64,000 nucleotides of DNA from Flexilinea flocculi. GTDB lineage: Bacteria > Chloroflexota > Anaerolineae > Anaerolineales > Anaerolineaceae. The translations under genes and the position numbers were made by a program. Positions 9,641 to 19,671 of this stretch are shown in pieces (position 1 is the first letter of the stretch; each line of letters starts with the position of its first letter). The notes beneath the pieces were generated by a model that did no database searches, was not told the origin of the DNA, and was given only the letters and a program-made list of their open reading frames with translations. The stretch covers positions 1,726,974 through 1,790,973 of the forward strand of contig NZ_DF968181.1 of assembly GCF_001192795.1 (NCBI RefSeq), given 5' to 3'.

Positions 9641-9679
9641 ATTGTGTTCTTTTTGAGCTCTATATAAAAATAACACAAT
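9641..9679. repeat. Hairpin between BspA paralogues A and B
   Basis: ATTGTGTTCTTTTT (9641-9654) pairs with AAAAATAACACAAT (9666-9679) with one mismatch. It resembles the hairpin at 55565-55606 and probably belongs to the same repeat family. It lies in the 149-bp gap between two minus-strand genes and could attenuate readthrough. Confidence 0.5.
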
Positions 9680-9721
9680 ATTCAATATTTTTTTCTTACG
9701 GATCGAATTTTTTTACAGCAT

Positions 9722-11686
9722 CTATTCATCATCACGGTGAACAAGAAATTTAATGTTATATTTTCTTGCATACGCTTCCGCGGCAGTTCCTGTGTGTGCC
9801 TTGAAAATGCTTTCAGTCCCCTCAAAAGCGTTGTCAGAAATTTCGGTCAGACTGTCTGGAAGATATATGGTTAATGGTTGTGCCATATTGGCAAAAGCAT
9901 AATCTCCGATGCTTATATAACCTTCCGGAATAATAATCTCTTCCATTGAAGCATATTGGAAAATATTATTTCCCACATGTGTAATCTTCCTGCCAAGAAT
10001 TTCAGAAAGAAGTGTGATTTTTTTCTCTGAACCGGTATAGCCAACAAGAATATACTTTCCATCTTCCTCAGCCAAACGGAAATCGCCGGATATTGTTAAC
10101 GGATCAATCAAGTTCAAACCTAGTTGTTGTGCTTCTTTTGATGCATATGATCCTGAGACGGACTGAATAACAACATTGGGGCAATCTCGAAAAGCATCTG
10201 TCCCAATTTCGGAAACGCTGGACGGTATAAAAACCTCTGTTAAGTTTGGACAACCTGTAAAGGCATTTGCACCAATCTTGCTTGTGCCATCTGCAATACT
10301 GACTGATTTCAAACTTTCAGAATACGAAAAGGCCCACTCCCCAATTTCACGAATTGTATCTGAAAGTATGACGTCTCTTGCAAAGGAATTTTCTTGAAAA
10401 GCACCAGGTCCAATTTTCCAGACATTCTGTCCATCCAGAATGGATGGCACCTTGACATTATAAACTTGCCCAATATAATCCAGGATTTCAATGCCATTTT
10501 CCCCTTTCAAATAGGAATAGTCTTCATTTTTCTGGGACAAATATTTGAATGGAATTGATTTTTCCTTGGCAAACGTTTCTCCTGTTGTTTCAAAAACCAC
10601 CTTCAAATTCAAATTTGGACAATTATCAAAAGCGGTTTCATGGATTTGTTTTACTGATGCAGGAATTGAGACGGTTTCTAAAGATGAACACCCATCAAAC
10701 ATTCTTTCACCGATTGATTTCAATACTACTGGTAATCTTACCTTTTTTAGCTGCTCACATTTCTCAAATGCATGATCACCAATCCAGGACACATTTTCTG
10801 GTATTTCAATTTCTTGAAGACTCCTGCAATTAGCGAAGGCATAGGACCCTATGCTTGTAATTTTTTGTGGAATTTGAATTTCTCTAAGATTGATACAATC
10901 TTTGAAACTGTTGTCGTTGATATTCAACAGCGTGTCCGGTAAGACCACTTTTTCAATTTGAATATTTCCTGAAAATGCATCAACGATACTAGTTACTGAT
11001 ACAGGAACATCTACAATACTGTTAGAACCGTTGTATTTAATTAAGATTCTGTTTCCAACGATAACAAATTCTTCTGTTTGATTGTCTAACCAAGACGTTC
11101 CCCAAAATGCATTGCCTCCAATTGTCTTAACATTTTTTTGAATATTGATGGAAATCAATGAACGGCAATTCCTAAAAGCATTAGCAGAGATATTTACCAG
11201 GGATTCTGGCAGAACAAGCTCTTTTAATAATGAACATTCCTCAAACGCATTGTTTCCGATTGAAATCAATCCGGCAGGAAATTCAATCGATTCCAGACTT
11301 GTACAATAGCGAAAACCTTCATTTAGGATTTTTTCGAGCGATGCGGATAATCGAATTTGTTTCAACGATGTACAACCTGAAAAGGCAGCTTTTCCAATCG
11401 TCAATATACTATCCGGCATCCATATTTTTGTAAGTTCTGTGTGATCTCGAAAGACTTCGTCACCAATCATGGTTACCGGAATATTATCAATTTCAGCAGG
11501 AATCTCAAGGATTGATTCACTTCCAGTATAGCCTGTAATAGAAATGGTCCCTTCATTGATCGTATATTGCCAATCCCCAGCAACTTGTTTTTGATCATTC
11601 ACATCAATTTGTTTATCGGGTGAATTATTAGCCTGGAAACAAAATATGGTGATAAAAACAAATAAGATGACAGTAATTTTTTTCAT
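9722..11686 (-). CDS. BspA-like leucine-rich-repeat exported protein (paralogue A)
   Basis: 654 aa with a clear signal peptide (MKKITVILFVFITIFCFQA). BspA-type LRR_5 repeats fill the rest, with the TSWLDNQTEEFVIVGNRILI insert at about 205 and a second domain starting near 400 (DYSYLKGENGIEILDYIG). AAAGGG lies 7 nt before the ATG, the best ribosome site of the three paralogues, so it is probably the first gene of the array. The order of repeats, insert and C-terminal block matches paralogue C most closely, which points to tandem duplication. The 190-bp gap upstream (to 11876) is very AT-rich and shows nothing else. Confidence 0.85.
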   Translation of the reverse strand: MKKITVILFVFITIFCFQANNSPDKQIDVNDQKQVAGDWQYTINEGTISITGYTGSESILEIPAEIDNIPVTMIGDEVFRDHTELTKIWMPDSILTIGKAAFSGCTSLKQIRLSASLEKILNEGFRYCTSLESIEFPAGLISIGNNAFEECSLLKELVLPESLVNISANAFRNCRSLISINIQKNVKTIGGNAFWGTSWLDNQTEEFVIVGNRILIKYNGSNSIVDVPVSVTSIVDAFSGNIQIEKVVLPDTLLNINDNSFKDCINLREIQIPQKITSIGSYAFANCRSLQEIEIPENVSWIGDHAFEKCEQLKKVRLPVVLKSIGERMFDGCSSLETVSIPASVKQIHETAFDNCPNLNLKVVFETTGETFAKEKSIPFKYLSQKNEDYSYLKGENGIEILDYIGQVYNVKVPSILDGQNVWKIGPGAFQENSFARDVILSDTIREIGEWAFSYSESLKSVSIADGTSKIGANAFTGCPNLTEVFIPSSVSEIGTDAFRDCPNVVIQSVSGSYASKEAQQLGLNLIDPLTISGDFRLAEEDGKYILVGYTGSEKKITLLSEILGRKITHVGNNIFQYASMEEIIIPEGYISIGDYAFANMAQPLTIYLPDSLTEISDNAFEGTESIFKAHTGTAAEAYARKYNIKFLVHRDDE

Positions 11687-11876
11687 TAGTGCACCCTTTG
11701 TCTACTATATGATATTTATTCTTTATCAACAATAATTAGAGGTATTAATTAATCAATTTTTAAATTTTATTTTACATCAGATCTATAGATTTATTGTGTT
11801 ATTTTTTGTTGATTATTCTACTATCTTTTTATTTCATAATCAATTTATTTTATAATATTTCAGATTCAGCCATCAG

Positions 11877-13403
11877 TTACTGATATCTCGAAATTCTAAA
11901 ATATAACAAAAAAGGTTTGCATTTTTTTTTCTCAGATTTGTTGAATGCAAAAAACCAAATCGCTGATATAAAAACCAGACTGAATAAAATCCCGGATATC
12001 AACAGAGTTCCTAACTGGTATAAATCGATGAAGCTGGTGACAACGAATCCAAATATCGCTGGGAAGATCAAAGCTGGGAAAATTGATAATATCGAAAGCC
12101 AAAAATACTTCATATCCAACCCGATTTTTTTATGATAATAAAGATTCATGAAAATGCCATTGCCGATGATATTAGACAACGATGTCCCAATGCTGCAGCC
12201 AATTCCTCCATATTTTTTACACAAAGGAATACTCACAATTAAATTAAATATTGAAACCAAGAAGCAAACAACTGCCCAAAATTGATGCTTGTTTTTGGCT
12301 TGTTGAATGGGAATTCCTAAATTTTGGATCAAAGGAATTGTCATTGAAATGAGCAGGATTAATCCTATCGGGTAAGCGGAAAGATAGTCATCTCCAGCCC
12401 AAAAGTGAATGAACGGTTTTCCAAAGAAGATATACCCAAGACAGAAAAAAAATAAAATCATAAATTGAATTCTGCCAACAGAAGTAAATAAAATCGTTAA
12501 CCTTTGGTTGTCATTCTTTTCCGCAACCATCCGATTAATTTTCGGTGTAAAAACGGTTTGAAATGTCGACGAGAGTTGTATATAGAAAGTACATAACTGA
12601 GAGGCAATCCCGTATATTGCAACGGAAACTGACCCTTTATAAATACCTAACAGGAATTTACTGAGATTCCCATTTACTTGGTCGATAAAAATATTAACAA
12701 AAATAAAAAATGAAAAAATCCAGATTTCTTTTAGTAAAAACCAGTCAATTTGGCCAAACGAAATCTGGATTTTCAGCTTTTTCAGACAATACCAAACACT
12801 GACACAGGATTCAGCAATGGTTGTGCTCATCGAGATCACAGCCAGAGCAACTGATTGATAACCCATTAAAAGTAACGGAATTGTAAGAAACGGTGAACAA
12901 AACGTTTTTATTAACGATAAAATGCGTTGAAAGACAAAGTGTTCCTGAACGTGGATATACGAAGAAAATAAACTGGCAGGGAAAGTAACTGCCAGACTGA
13001 TCATCAATATGAACATCAGTTTTTTCGTTTTATTAATTTCCTGGAAAGATAAAGATTTATCAAAAATTTCCGGAAGAAAATTCAACAGAATCAATCCTGC
13101 TACAAGAGCAAAAATTGCAATGAAACATAAAATGAGCAAGTATACACCGTTCAATTTAGCAATATGTCTCTGATCATCATCCGCTTGATATCGGGAGTAA
13201 AAATGAACATAAGAGTTGTTTATTCCAAAACTTAACAAACCCAAATAAGAAATTGTAGAAGCGGAGAGATTATATAATCCATACTCACTTTGTCCCAGGA
13301 AGCGAAGCATAACCGGTGTATAGAGTATTCCTGATAAATTATGGATCAGAATCTGCAGATAAGATAAAACCGCTCCTGCTTTTCTCTGGTTATCTCGAAA
13401 CAT
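11877..13403 (-). CDS. Polysaccharide flippase, MATE/MOP superfamily (Wzx-like)
   Basis: About 508 aa from the ATG at 13403; a longer frame to 13463 begins with TTG and is less likely, because AAGGAG lies upstream of the ATG, although about 13 nt away. The protein is strongly hydrophobic with 12 or more predicted membrane segments. It starts with a typical flippase N-terminus (AGAVLSYLQILIHNLSGILY) and a LGQSEYGLYNLSAS motif seen in Wzx/oligosaccharide translocases. It would flip lipid-linked repeat units across the membrane. Neighbours on the same strand are a polymerase/ligase and two glycosyltransferases, consistent with a surface polysaccharide locus. Confidence 0.85.
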   Translation of the reverse strand: MFRDNQRKAGAVLSYLQILIHNLSGILYTPVMLRFLGQSEYGLYNLSASTISYLGLLSFGINNSYVHFYSRYQADDDQRHIAKLNGVYLLILCFIAIFALVAGLILLNFLPEIFDKSLSFQEINKTKKLMFILMISLAVTFPASLFSSYIHVQEHFVFQRILSLIKTFCSPFLTIPLLLMGYQSVALAVISMSTTIAESCVSVWYCLKKLKIQISFGQIDWFLLKEIWIFSFFIFVNIFIDQVNGNLSKFLLGIYKGSVSVAIYGIASQLCTFYIQLSSTFQTVFTPKINRMVAEKNDNQRLTILFTSVGRIQFMILFFFCLGYIFFGKPFIHFWAGDDYLSAYPIGLILLISMTIPLIQNLGIPIQQAKNKHQFWAVVCFLVSIFNLIVSIPLCKKYGGIGCSIGTSLSNIIGNGIFMNLYYHKKIGLDMKYFWLSILSIFPALIFPAIFGFVVTSFIDLYQLGTLLISGILFSLVFISAIWFFAFNKSEKKKCKPFLLYFRISRYQ

Positions 13404-13490
13404 TGTCGATGTTTTTTCTCCTTGGTTCAATAGATAATTGAAATAATACAATGTGCTTTGCAAGATTTAATTCGTTCATTGGTTAGAAAT

Positions 13491-13587
13491 CAGCAAATTC
13501 GAATAATGAATTGAATTTACAAATTACGATGGATGATTGGATTTTCCCTATTTATTCGAATATTAAGGATATATTTCGAATTTCTTC
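13491..13587. repeat. Dispersed inverted-end element (short form)
   Basis: Left end CAGCAAATTCGAATAAT, right end ATATTTCGAATTTCTTC, which is its imperfect reverse complement. 97 bp, located between the flippase and polymerase genes. Confidence 0.55.
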
Positions 13588-13593
13588 ATAACC

Positions 13594-14766
13594 TCATTCT
13601 TGTGATAGCATTCTGTCATTACCTGATAATAAATTAACAATGAGTATTGCATTCCAATATGGCTTAAATGTCATTATAGATGTGCTTAATGAAAGCACAA
13701 TGAAACCAATAAAACAAGAAAACAACATCCAGTCTTTTTTTTGAATCAAATAATTCAAACAACAACAGATTATCAATGAATACAATGTGAATGAGATTAT
13801 TCCTCCTTCTAATATTTGTTGAATAAATACGTTATGTGAGACGACATCCATATACTGATGAGTTAAATAAATCGAGCGAATCGTGCCGCATCCATACCCA
13901 AAAATTTCCCGAAAAACATTTGATTCGATAAAAATTTCCAACGATTTTTTCCAAATTTCAAACCGATGAGTTCCTCCTGTACTCATCACAGTTGATAAAT
14001 AAAACCGGCTTGTGCTGCTTTCCGGTATGATTTCCAACAAACACAAAAAAATGAACATTAATAGTAAAAATATGATAATTTTCTTTCTATTTCCTCGATT
14101 TCTGGTATTGCTGCCGAGAACAACCATCAAAAATACAGACACAATCAACGATAATAGACCACCTCTTGATCCGGTTAATATCGATGCAGAAAAATAAATA
14201 GAAATTTCAAGTAAGGAAAGAAATTTTATTTTCTTGCGATCATCTGAACGAAAAGCCTGTACGGCATGTACAAGACCAAATAAAAAATACCCGTTTATAT
14301 AGTTAGGATCTTCAGTAATTACCCCTGAAAGTAAATATCGATTTTCTTTAAAGGATCCAAAAAAAATCAGGAATATACAAGTAATGCGGGAAGCCCATAC
14401 GAGCGAATTTCGAATAACTTTTAATTCAGAATGATCAAAATTAGCACAACCAGTAACAACAAGTAAAACTAAAAAAAGGATATTTGTCTTTATAACTTGA
14501 ATTGATGAATTAACCTCTATGGTATAACATAAGTCCACGATATACTTTATGATCAAGAAAAATTGCAGGATTACAATCTTGCTTAGAACAATTCGTTGAT
14601 AAATCAGCAAAAAGAAGAAACACGGAAGAACAGCAATAAATTTCAGAACTGATCCCTCTTTCCCTAATGAAACAGCTCCAAAAGGCAGCATGATGAAATA
14701 TAAAGAAATACAACAAGTCATTATGCCGTTAGACTGAAAAGTTTTTCTCCCGATTTGATTCAGCAT
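13594..14766 (-). CDS. O-antigen ligase/polymerase-like membrane protein
   Basis: About 390 aa from the ATG at 14766 (MLNQIGRKTF); a GTG nine codons upstream would overlap the preceding gene. The protein has ten or more hydrophobic segments and a conserved extracytoplasmic loop with SRGGLLSLIVS near the middle and HNVFIQQILEGGI near the end, the pattern of the Wzy_C O-antigen ligase/Wzy family. It would polymerise or transfer polysaccharide repeat units. It starts about 4 nt after the upstream glycosyltransferase stop, so it is co-transcribed. Ligase and polymerase cannot be told apart from sequence. Confidence 0.8.
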   Translation of the reverse strand: MLNQIGRKTFQSNGIMTCCISLYFIMLPFGAVSLGKEGSVLKFIAVLPCFFFLLIYQRIVLSKIVILQFFLIIKYIVDLCYTIEVNSSIQVIKTNILFLVLLVVTGCANFDHSELKVIRNSLVWASRITCIFLIFFGSFKENRYLLSGVITEDPNYINGYFLFGLVHAVQAFRSDDRKKIKFLSLLEISIYFSASILTGSRGGLLSLIVSVFLMVVLGSNTRNRGNRKKIIIFLLLMFIFLCLLEIIPESSTSRFYLSTVMSTGGTHRFEIWKKSLEIFIESNVFREIFGYGCGTIRSIYLTHQYMDVVSHNVFIQQILEGGIISFTLYSLIICCCLNYLIQKKDWMLFSCFIGFIVLSLSTSIMTFKPYWNAILIVNLLSGNDRMLSQE

Positions 14767-14770
14767 CTGA

Positions 14771-15865
14771 TCACTTTTTTCTTTTCGATACACTTAGGTA
14801 AATTGCTTCATATTCATTTGTAATAATCGAAATATCATATTGCTTTGACATTTCATGCGAAAGCTCTCCCATTTTTTCCCGCATTTGCGAATTATTGATT
14901 TGCTCTGCCATTGCATGAATCAAAGCACTCTCATCATTTACAGGTACAATCATTCCATTTTCTTCGACAATATCTCTTATGCCCCCAACATCTGATGCAA
15001 TAATTGGCAAACCAGAAGCCATCGCTTCCAAAACTGAAAGAGGCAATCCCTCATAGATCGATGTCAATACAAAGATATCTGCTAAGGCTAAATAATCTTC
15101 GATTTTTTCTACTTCGCCAGTGAAAACAACAGAATCACGCATTTGTAAACTGTTAACAGTTTTCTCTAATTCTTCTCTTTCAGGACCATCTCCGACTATC
15201 ATCAAAGATATATTCGGATAGAGATTGTGAAGTTTTTTAAAAGCATTCAAAAGAAAAACCTGATTCTTCTGTCTGGTTAATCTTCCAACATTAATAAAAC
15301 GAATCGATTTCTGATCTTGATGATTCAGTTTCTTCGCATGATATTGATTTAGTTGAACAGGATTCCGCACAATCTTTACTTGCAATTCTTTAATATGGAA
15401 ATACTGGGAAATCATCAACTTGTTTTGGGGTGATAATGCTATCGGTATCGCTCTGTTTGTATGAAACAGGAACCAGAGCACAATCCGACGATAGATATTC
15501 CCTTCATACTGTGGACTATTATGGATCGTATGAACCATCTTTACCGGATGAAATAAAACCCATGGCGCTGCATAAATACATGCAGCTAAATGCGAATGGA
15601 TTACATCCGGTTTTAATTGATTCAATGTTCTCCACATTTTCCAGACAACCTTAATAGAAAAACCTAAGCCCTTATTTAAATAAATAATCGGTATACCTTG
15701 AGAATGGATGTTTTTTTCAAAGACTGTATTCTGGTGTTTGCCATAAAGGCATATCACAGTAACAACGAATCGAGACAGATCAATGTTTGAAGCCAACATT
15801 GCTGCCATCTTTTCGGCTCCGCCAGTTTTAAAATATGGCAATATGATTGCGACGTGAGTTTTCAA
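14771..15865 (-). CDS. GT4 family glycosyltransferase
   Basis: 364 aa. GT-B fold glycosyltransferase of family 4: N-terminal IILPYFKTGGAEKMAAML (the GGAE signature), middle NVGRLTRQKNQVFLLNAF, and the C-terminal nucleotide-sugar motif EGLPLSVLEAMASGLPIIASDVGG with the ExxxxxxxE pattern. The start appears to be TTG at 15865, behind AGGGA with 6 nt spacing; no better ATG exists. It follows the next glycosyltransferase after a 15-bp gap. It would add one sugar to the lipid-linked repeat unit; donor and acceptor are unknown. Confidence 0.85.
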   Translation of the reverse strand: MKTHVAIILPYFKTGGAEKMAAMLASNIDLSRFVVTVICLYGKHQNTVFEKNIHSQGIPIIYLNKGLGFSIKVVWKMWRTLNQLKPDVIHSHLAACIYAAPWVLFHPVKMVHTIHNSPQYEGNIYRRIVLWFLFHTNRAIPIALSPQNKLMISQYFHIKELQVKIVRNPVQLNQYHAKKLNHQDQKSIRFINVGRLTRQKNQVFLLNAFKKLHNLYPNISLMIVGDGPEREELEKTVNSLQMRDSVVFTGEVEKIEDYLALADIFVLTSIYEGLPLSVLEAMASGLPIIASDVGGIRDIVEENGMIVPVNDESALIHAMAEQINNSQMREKMGELSHEMSKQYDISIITNEYEAIYLSVSKRKK

Positions 15866-15880
15866 GAAATCCCTGTTTCT

Positions 15881-16951
15881 TTATACAAGTCTCTCTAATA
15901 AAGGTTTCAGCGCTTGCTCTGGTGAATATTTTCGCGCTTCATTTACACAATTTTGCTTCATAATCATTACAGCTCCCGGATCTTCTGCATATTCCTGCAA
16001 TATAGAAATGAGTCGCTCCTGATCATGAACGGGAACAATTCGGCCGGTTTTTCCTTCGGTAATAATTTCTGAATTTCCACCCCAATTGCTCGCAACGACA
16101 GGCAATCCGGCAGAGAAGGCATCAATGATGCATCCGGCAAATCCTTCATTTTCCCAGCAAGTTAAAAAAAGAAGTAAAAAATAATTCTTTAATGTTTCTA
16201 CCGAATGATCGGATGGGATGACACCCTTGTATTGGATGTAATCAGGGGATTGATTAATTATTTCATAAAATCTCTTTTCATATTTTTGATCAACCTTGCC
16301 GATAATATCAAGATGAAACAGAACCTGTTTGCTATTTGTATTGATCTTTACAGTGGCTTCTATTGCATCTTCAATACCTTTTTCTTCCATCACTCTGGAA
16401 TATGTACAAATCGGGAATGGCTTTTGGAATTCAGTCCGGAGCTCACGGATAGATAAAACGGTTATCTTTTTACAATTCGGTAACATGATTACATTTCGAA
16501 CGTTCAACGAATTCAATCGCTGTTTCATTGCTATCGTCTCAACAAAATTCGCATTAAATGAATTCAGAAAATAAACCCATTGTTTTCTCTTTAAAACTTG
16601 CCTGTCTAAAGCTCCTCCTATAACAATTTGGAAAATTTTGATCGGGATCAATTGTTTACAGATAAAAAACAATGGATAAAATATTTTTCGTCCATTTTGT
16701 GAAAGAAGAAAGATAATGGTTGAACAACGAAAAAATGATTGAATCATCTGTAAAAATACAGAAAAAGGCCGATTCTTCCATCCACAGGTATCGACAGTAT
16801 AAATCTTTGAAAACAATTCTGTCTCGATTAAATAATCAGTTATTGTTTTAGTTTTAATGGTTTGTCCGTCAAATGATTCGCTTCCGAATGCAAAATGACC
16901 GAAAACACAAATTGGAGCAATTTTTATATTATTCAAATCATTATTCGTCAT
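15881..16951 (-). CDS. Glycosyltransferase family 4-like, first gene of polysaccharide operon
   Basis: 356 aa. The N-terminal half is divergent (CVFGHFAFGSESFDGQTIKT), but the C-terminal half has YSRVMEEKGIEDAIEA and WENEGFAGCIIDAFSAGLPVVASNWGG, the GT4 donor-binding region. A promoter lies directly upstream with little room for a leader, and no ribosome site is visible. The gene heads the minus-strand group of two glycosyltransferases, a polymerase/ligase and a flippase. No initiating phosphoglycosyl transferase is in the window. Confidence 0.75.
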   Translation of the reverse strand: MTNNDLNNIKIAPICVFGHFAFGSESFDGQTIKTKTITDYLIETELFSKIYTVDTCGWKNRPFSVFLQMIQSFFRCSTIIFLLSQNGRKIFYPLFFICKQLIPIKIFQIVIGGALDRQVLKRKQWVYFLNSFNANFVETIAMKQRLNSLNVRNVIMLPNCKKITVLSIRELRTEFQKPFPICTYSRVMEEKGIEDAIEATVKINTNSKQVLFHLDIIGKVDQKYEKRFYEIINQSPDYIQYKGVIPSDHSVETLKNYFLLLFLTCWENEGFAGCIIDAFSAGLPVVASNWGGNSEIITEGKTGRIVPVHDQERLISILQEYAEDPGAVMIMKQNCVNEARKYSPEQALKPLLERLV

Positions 16952-16966
16952 AGTATTTGAGTTAAT

Positions 16967-16995
16967 TATATACTACATTTATTATTATTTTTCAA
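16967..16995 (-). promoter_or_regulatory. Sigma70-like promoter for polysaccharide operon
   Basis: On the minus strand TTGAAA (16990-16995) is separated by 17 bp from TATATA (16967-16972). The -10 box lies 15 bp from the start codon, so the transcript leader would be only a few nucleotides long. Confidence 0.5.
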
Positions 16996-17143
16996 GTATA
17001 TTTTAGAATTTCTTTTTAATGCAACTCGTAAATTGATTATTATTTCTTTTCTCCAATGGCTTTTCGAAATCTCGAATTACTGTTTTTTGAAATTTCAATT
17101 ATCATATGTAGAAATCTTAGGTTATTTAAGATCGAGGTTAAAC

Positions 17144-18340
17144 ATGAAAAGAGTCTTGATATTAACTGCAGATGCGGGTTTTGGTCACCGAAGCGCTGCA
17201 AACGCAATCGCCGCAACGCTGCAGAAACAAAAGAGTATGGATATCGAAGTAAAAGTACAAAATCTTCTGAATGATCCCAAAACCCCATCGCTTCTCAGAA
17301 ATTCACAGTATGACTATGATAAATTAATCAGAGAATCTCCGAAATTGTACGAATTTGGATACGAAAGCAGCGATAAACCATTTCCCTCACAACTTGCCCA
17401 GATTGGACTATCAGCGCTTTTGTTCAAATCCTTTTCAAACGAGATGGATGAGTATCAACCTGATATTATTGTCAATACCTATCCACTGTATCATCCGCCA
17501 GCACAAACCTGGTATCTTATTAATGAAGCTTCCTGGACTTCAGAAGAAATCTCAAAATTTTTACCACAATCTGCTATCAGCAAATTCTCTTTTCGTGGCA
17601 AACACATTCCGTTCATTACAGTCATTACGGATTTTGCTTCAGTTCATCTGTTATGGATGAGTTTGCTTCCGGATGCTTATTGTGTTGCCACCGAATTAAT
17701 GCGTTACCAGGTTATTCAAAACGGTCTGTCACCAGAAAAAGTTTTTTGCACTGGAATTCCTATTAATCCGGTTTTTTCTGAAGAAACTCGTACAAAAGCC
17801 GCACTGAGGGTGTACTTTGGTCTCGATCCTGAAAAAACCACAGTCCTGGCTATTGGCAGCAAGCGAGTATCCAATTTAATGGAAAACCTGACCGTAATGA
17901 ATCACAGTGGTTTTGATCTCCAGCTGATCATGGCAGCGGGAGGTGATGAAAAACTCTATCAAACCATGCAAAGTACACAATGGAATATCCCTGTAAAAAT
18001 CGTTAATTTCACACAAGAATTGCCAGAAATGATGCTTGCATCTGATTTCGTAGTGACCAAAGCGGGGGGATTGGTTACCAGCGAGGCACTGGCTGCAGGT
18101 TTACCAATGATATTGATTGATGTTCTGCCAGGGCAAGAAGAAGGAAATGCAAGTTTTGTCCAAAATAACGGTGCGGGCATTGTCATATCAGATCCGATTA
18201 AACTGATCGAAACGATTTCTCTTTGGCTCAGAAATAATAAGGCAGGGTTAAAACTTGCTGCCGAAAATGCAAGACGGATCGGTCGACCGGATTCGAGTTC
18301 ACATATTGTAAAAATAATCCAAAGTTTATTAGATGCATAG
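17144..18340 (+). CDS. MGDG synthase-like processive diacylglycerol glycosyltransferase
   Basis: 398 aa from the ATG at 17144, which has GAGG 7 nt upstream; the longer open frame from 17033 lacks a ribosome site. It begins MKRVLILTADAGFGHRSAAN, the signature of monogalactosyldiacylglycerol synthase and UgtP-type enzymes, and has a GT28-type C-terminal half with KAGGLVTSEALAAGLPMILI near 305-325. These enzymes transfer a sugar from UDP-sugar to diacylglycerol at the inner membrane face. It is monocistronic and divergent from the polysaccharide cluster. Given the sphingoid-type enzymes elsewhere in the window, another lipid acceptor is possible, but that is speculation. Confidence 0.8.
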   Translation: MKRVLILTADAGFGHRSAANAIAATLQKQKSMDIEVKVQNLLNDPKTPSLLRNSQYDYDKLIRESPKLYEFGYESSDKPFPSQLAQIGLSALLFKSFSNEMDEYQPDIIVNTYPLYHPPAQTWYLINEASWTSEEISKFLPQSAISKFSFRGKHIPFITVITDFASVHLLWMSLLPDAYCVATELMRYQVIQNGLSPEKVFCTGIPINPVFSEETRTKAALRVYFGLDPEKTTVLAIGSKRVSNLMENLTVMNHSGFDLQLIMAAGGDEKLYQTMQSTQWNIPVKIVNFTQELPEMMLASDFVVTKAGGLVTSEALAAGLPMILIDVLPGQEEGNASFVQNNGAGIVISDPIKLIETISLWLRNNKAGLKLAAENARRIGRPDSSSHIVKIIQSLLDA

Positions 18341-18565
18341 AAGAGTTATGATGGAATATTAAAAATCTTGAGTTTTTGACAAGTATTAATAAAAAATAGA
18401 AACCAAATTATTTCGCTGATATTATGCATTATGCAAGAATAATGTAATAATATAAAATTGGCTCGGATTTCCAATCACTGCAGATTTGCCGTATGGTTCT
18501 TGTATGAGCGTATAATTATTAAAACTCATTTTTTCACAAAAAACATTGACACTATAAGGAGAAAA

Positions 18566-19591
18566 ATGAAAAATAGGAAATTGTTGTTCTTAATCAGTAT
18601 TGTTCTTATTGTCGTAATCAGCGCCAGTGCATTTTCCCCTGTGCATAAAGCAGATGCAAAAAAAAGAGCAGTTTATTTAATTAACGGTTCATTAGGAGAT
18701 AATGCATTCTATGATTCGGGTCAGGCTGGAATGGAATATCTCCGAGACCAATATGGATTGGATATCCGTACCATTGAATGTGGTTTTGATGCAGGCCAAT
18801 ATGAACCATCTCTGGAAGCGGCAGCCGGCTATGCAGATATTATTTTCGTGATCTCATACGGTTTTGAAGATCAACTGAAAGAAATTGCAGATCGATTTCC
18901 AGAAAAAATTTTCGTCAATCTCGACACTATTGTAGAAAACTCACAAAAGACCATAACCAGTGTCGATTTTATTGAAGAAGAGAGCGCATTTCTTGCCGGC
19001 GTCGTTGCAGCAATGGTCACTACAGATACAACCATTCCCAACATCAACGCTGACAAATTAATCGGCGTTGTTGGCGGTGATGTAGATCCTGTTGTGGATG
19101 CATTTCTTTTTGCATACGAAAATGGCGCCCATTACATCGATCCTGAAATAAAGGTGGAACGAAAATATCTCGGTGATTGGGAAGACACTGCAAAAGCGAA
19201 ACAAGCCACACTCCAGTTATACGATCTTGGCGCTGATATTGTGTTTCAAGTCGCTGCTGCTGCAGGTATGGGTGTTCTTCAGGCATCCGGTGATCGAGGA
19301 CTCTATTCCATTGGGGTCGACACAAATCAGAATAATATCATTCCAGGACACGTAGCAGCCTCTGATATAAAAGATGTTGGAATGGCAATTATCAATGTTT
19401 ACAAAACCATCGATGAAAAAACCTATGTTCCAGGTACAATTCTTTCGTATGGACTGGCTACAAAAGCGGTCGATGTTGTTTTTGAGGGAAATAGCGACAT
19501 ACTGCCCAAAGCGATTATCGATAAAGTCGATTCTCTTCGTTCAGACATCATAAGCGGTGCGCTTAAAATCGATATTTATCAGGCAGAATAA
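18566..19591 (+). CDS. BMP-family ABC transporter substrate-binding protein
   Basis: About 341 aa from the ATG at 18566, behind a good AAGGAG. Signal peptide (MKNRKLLFLISIVLIVVISA), then the PnrA/BMP fold: LINGSLGDNAFYDSGQAGM, DIIFVISYGFEDQLKEIA, VDFIEEESAFLAGVVAAM and IGVVGGDVDPVVDAFLFAYE. This family binds purine nucleosides and related ribosides outside the cell and delivers them to an ABC importer. The matching ATPase and two permeases follow after a 169-bp gap holding a hairpin and a repeat, so the binding protein may be made in excess over the membrane parts. The ligand class is known for the family; the exact ligand is inferred. Confidence 0.88.
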   Translation: MKNRKLLFLISIVLIVVISASAFSPVHKADAKKRAVYLINGSLGDNAFYDSGQAGMEYLRDQYGLDIRTIECGFDAGQYEPSLEAAAGYADIIFVISYGFEDQLKEIADRFPEKIFVNLDTIVENSQKTITSVDFIEEESAFLAGVVAAMVTTDTTIPNINADKLIGVVGGDVDPVVDAFLFAYENGAHYIDPEIKVERKYLGDWEDTAKAKQATLQLYDLGADIVFQVAAAAGMGVLQASGDRGLYSIGVDTNQNNIIPGHVAASDIKDVGMAIINVYKTIDEKTYVPGTILSYGLATKAVDVVFEGNSDILPKAIIDKVDSLRSDIISGALKIDIYQAE

Positions 19592-19618
19592 CTGCTTTCT
19601 TCAAAATAAGATTTAATA

Positions 19619-19648
19619 TTTGAGACGCCAGATTTCTGGCGTCTCAAA
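19619..19648 (+). terminator. Strong hairpin after binding-protein gene (no T-run)
   Basis: A 14-bp perfect stem (TTTGAGACGCCAGA / TCTGGCGTCTCAAA) with a nominal 2-nt loop lies 28 bp after the stop. No T-run follows, so it may stabilise the upstream mRNA or end transcription only partly, as often seen between binding-protein and ATPase genes. Confidence 0.55.
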
Positions 19649-19671
19649 TTAACAATTTGAAATTCAAAGGG

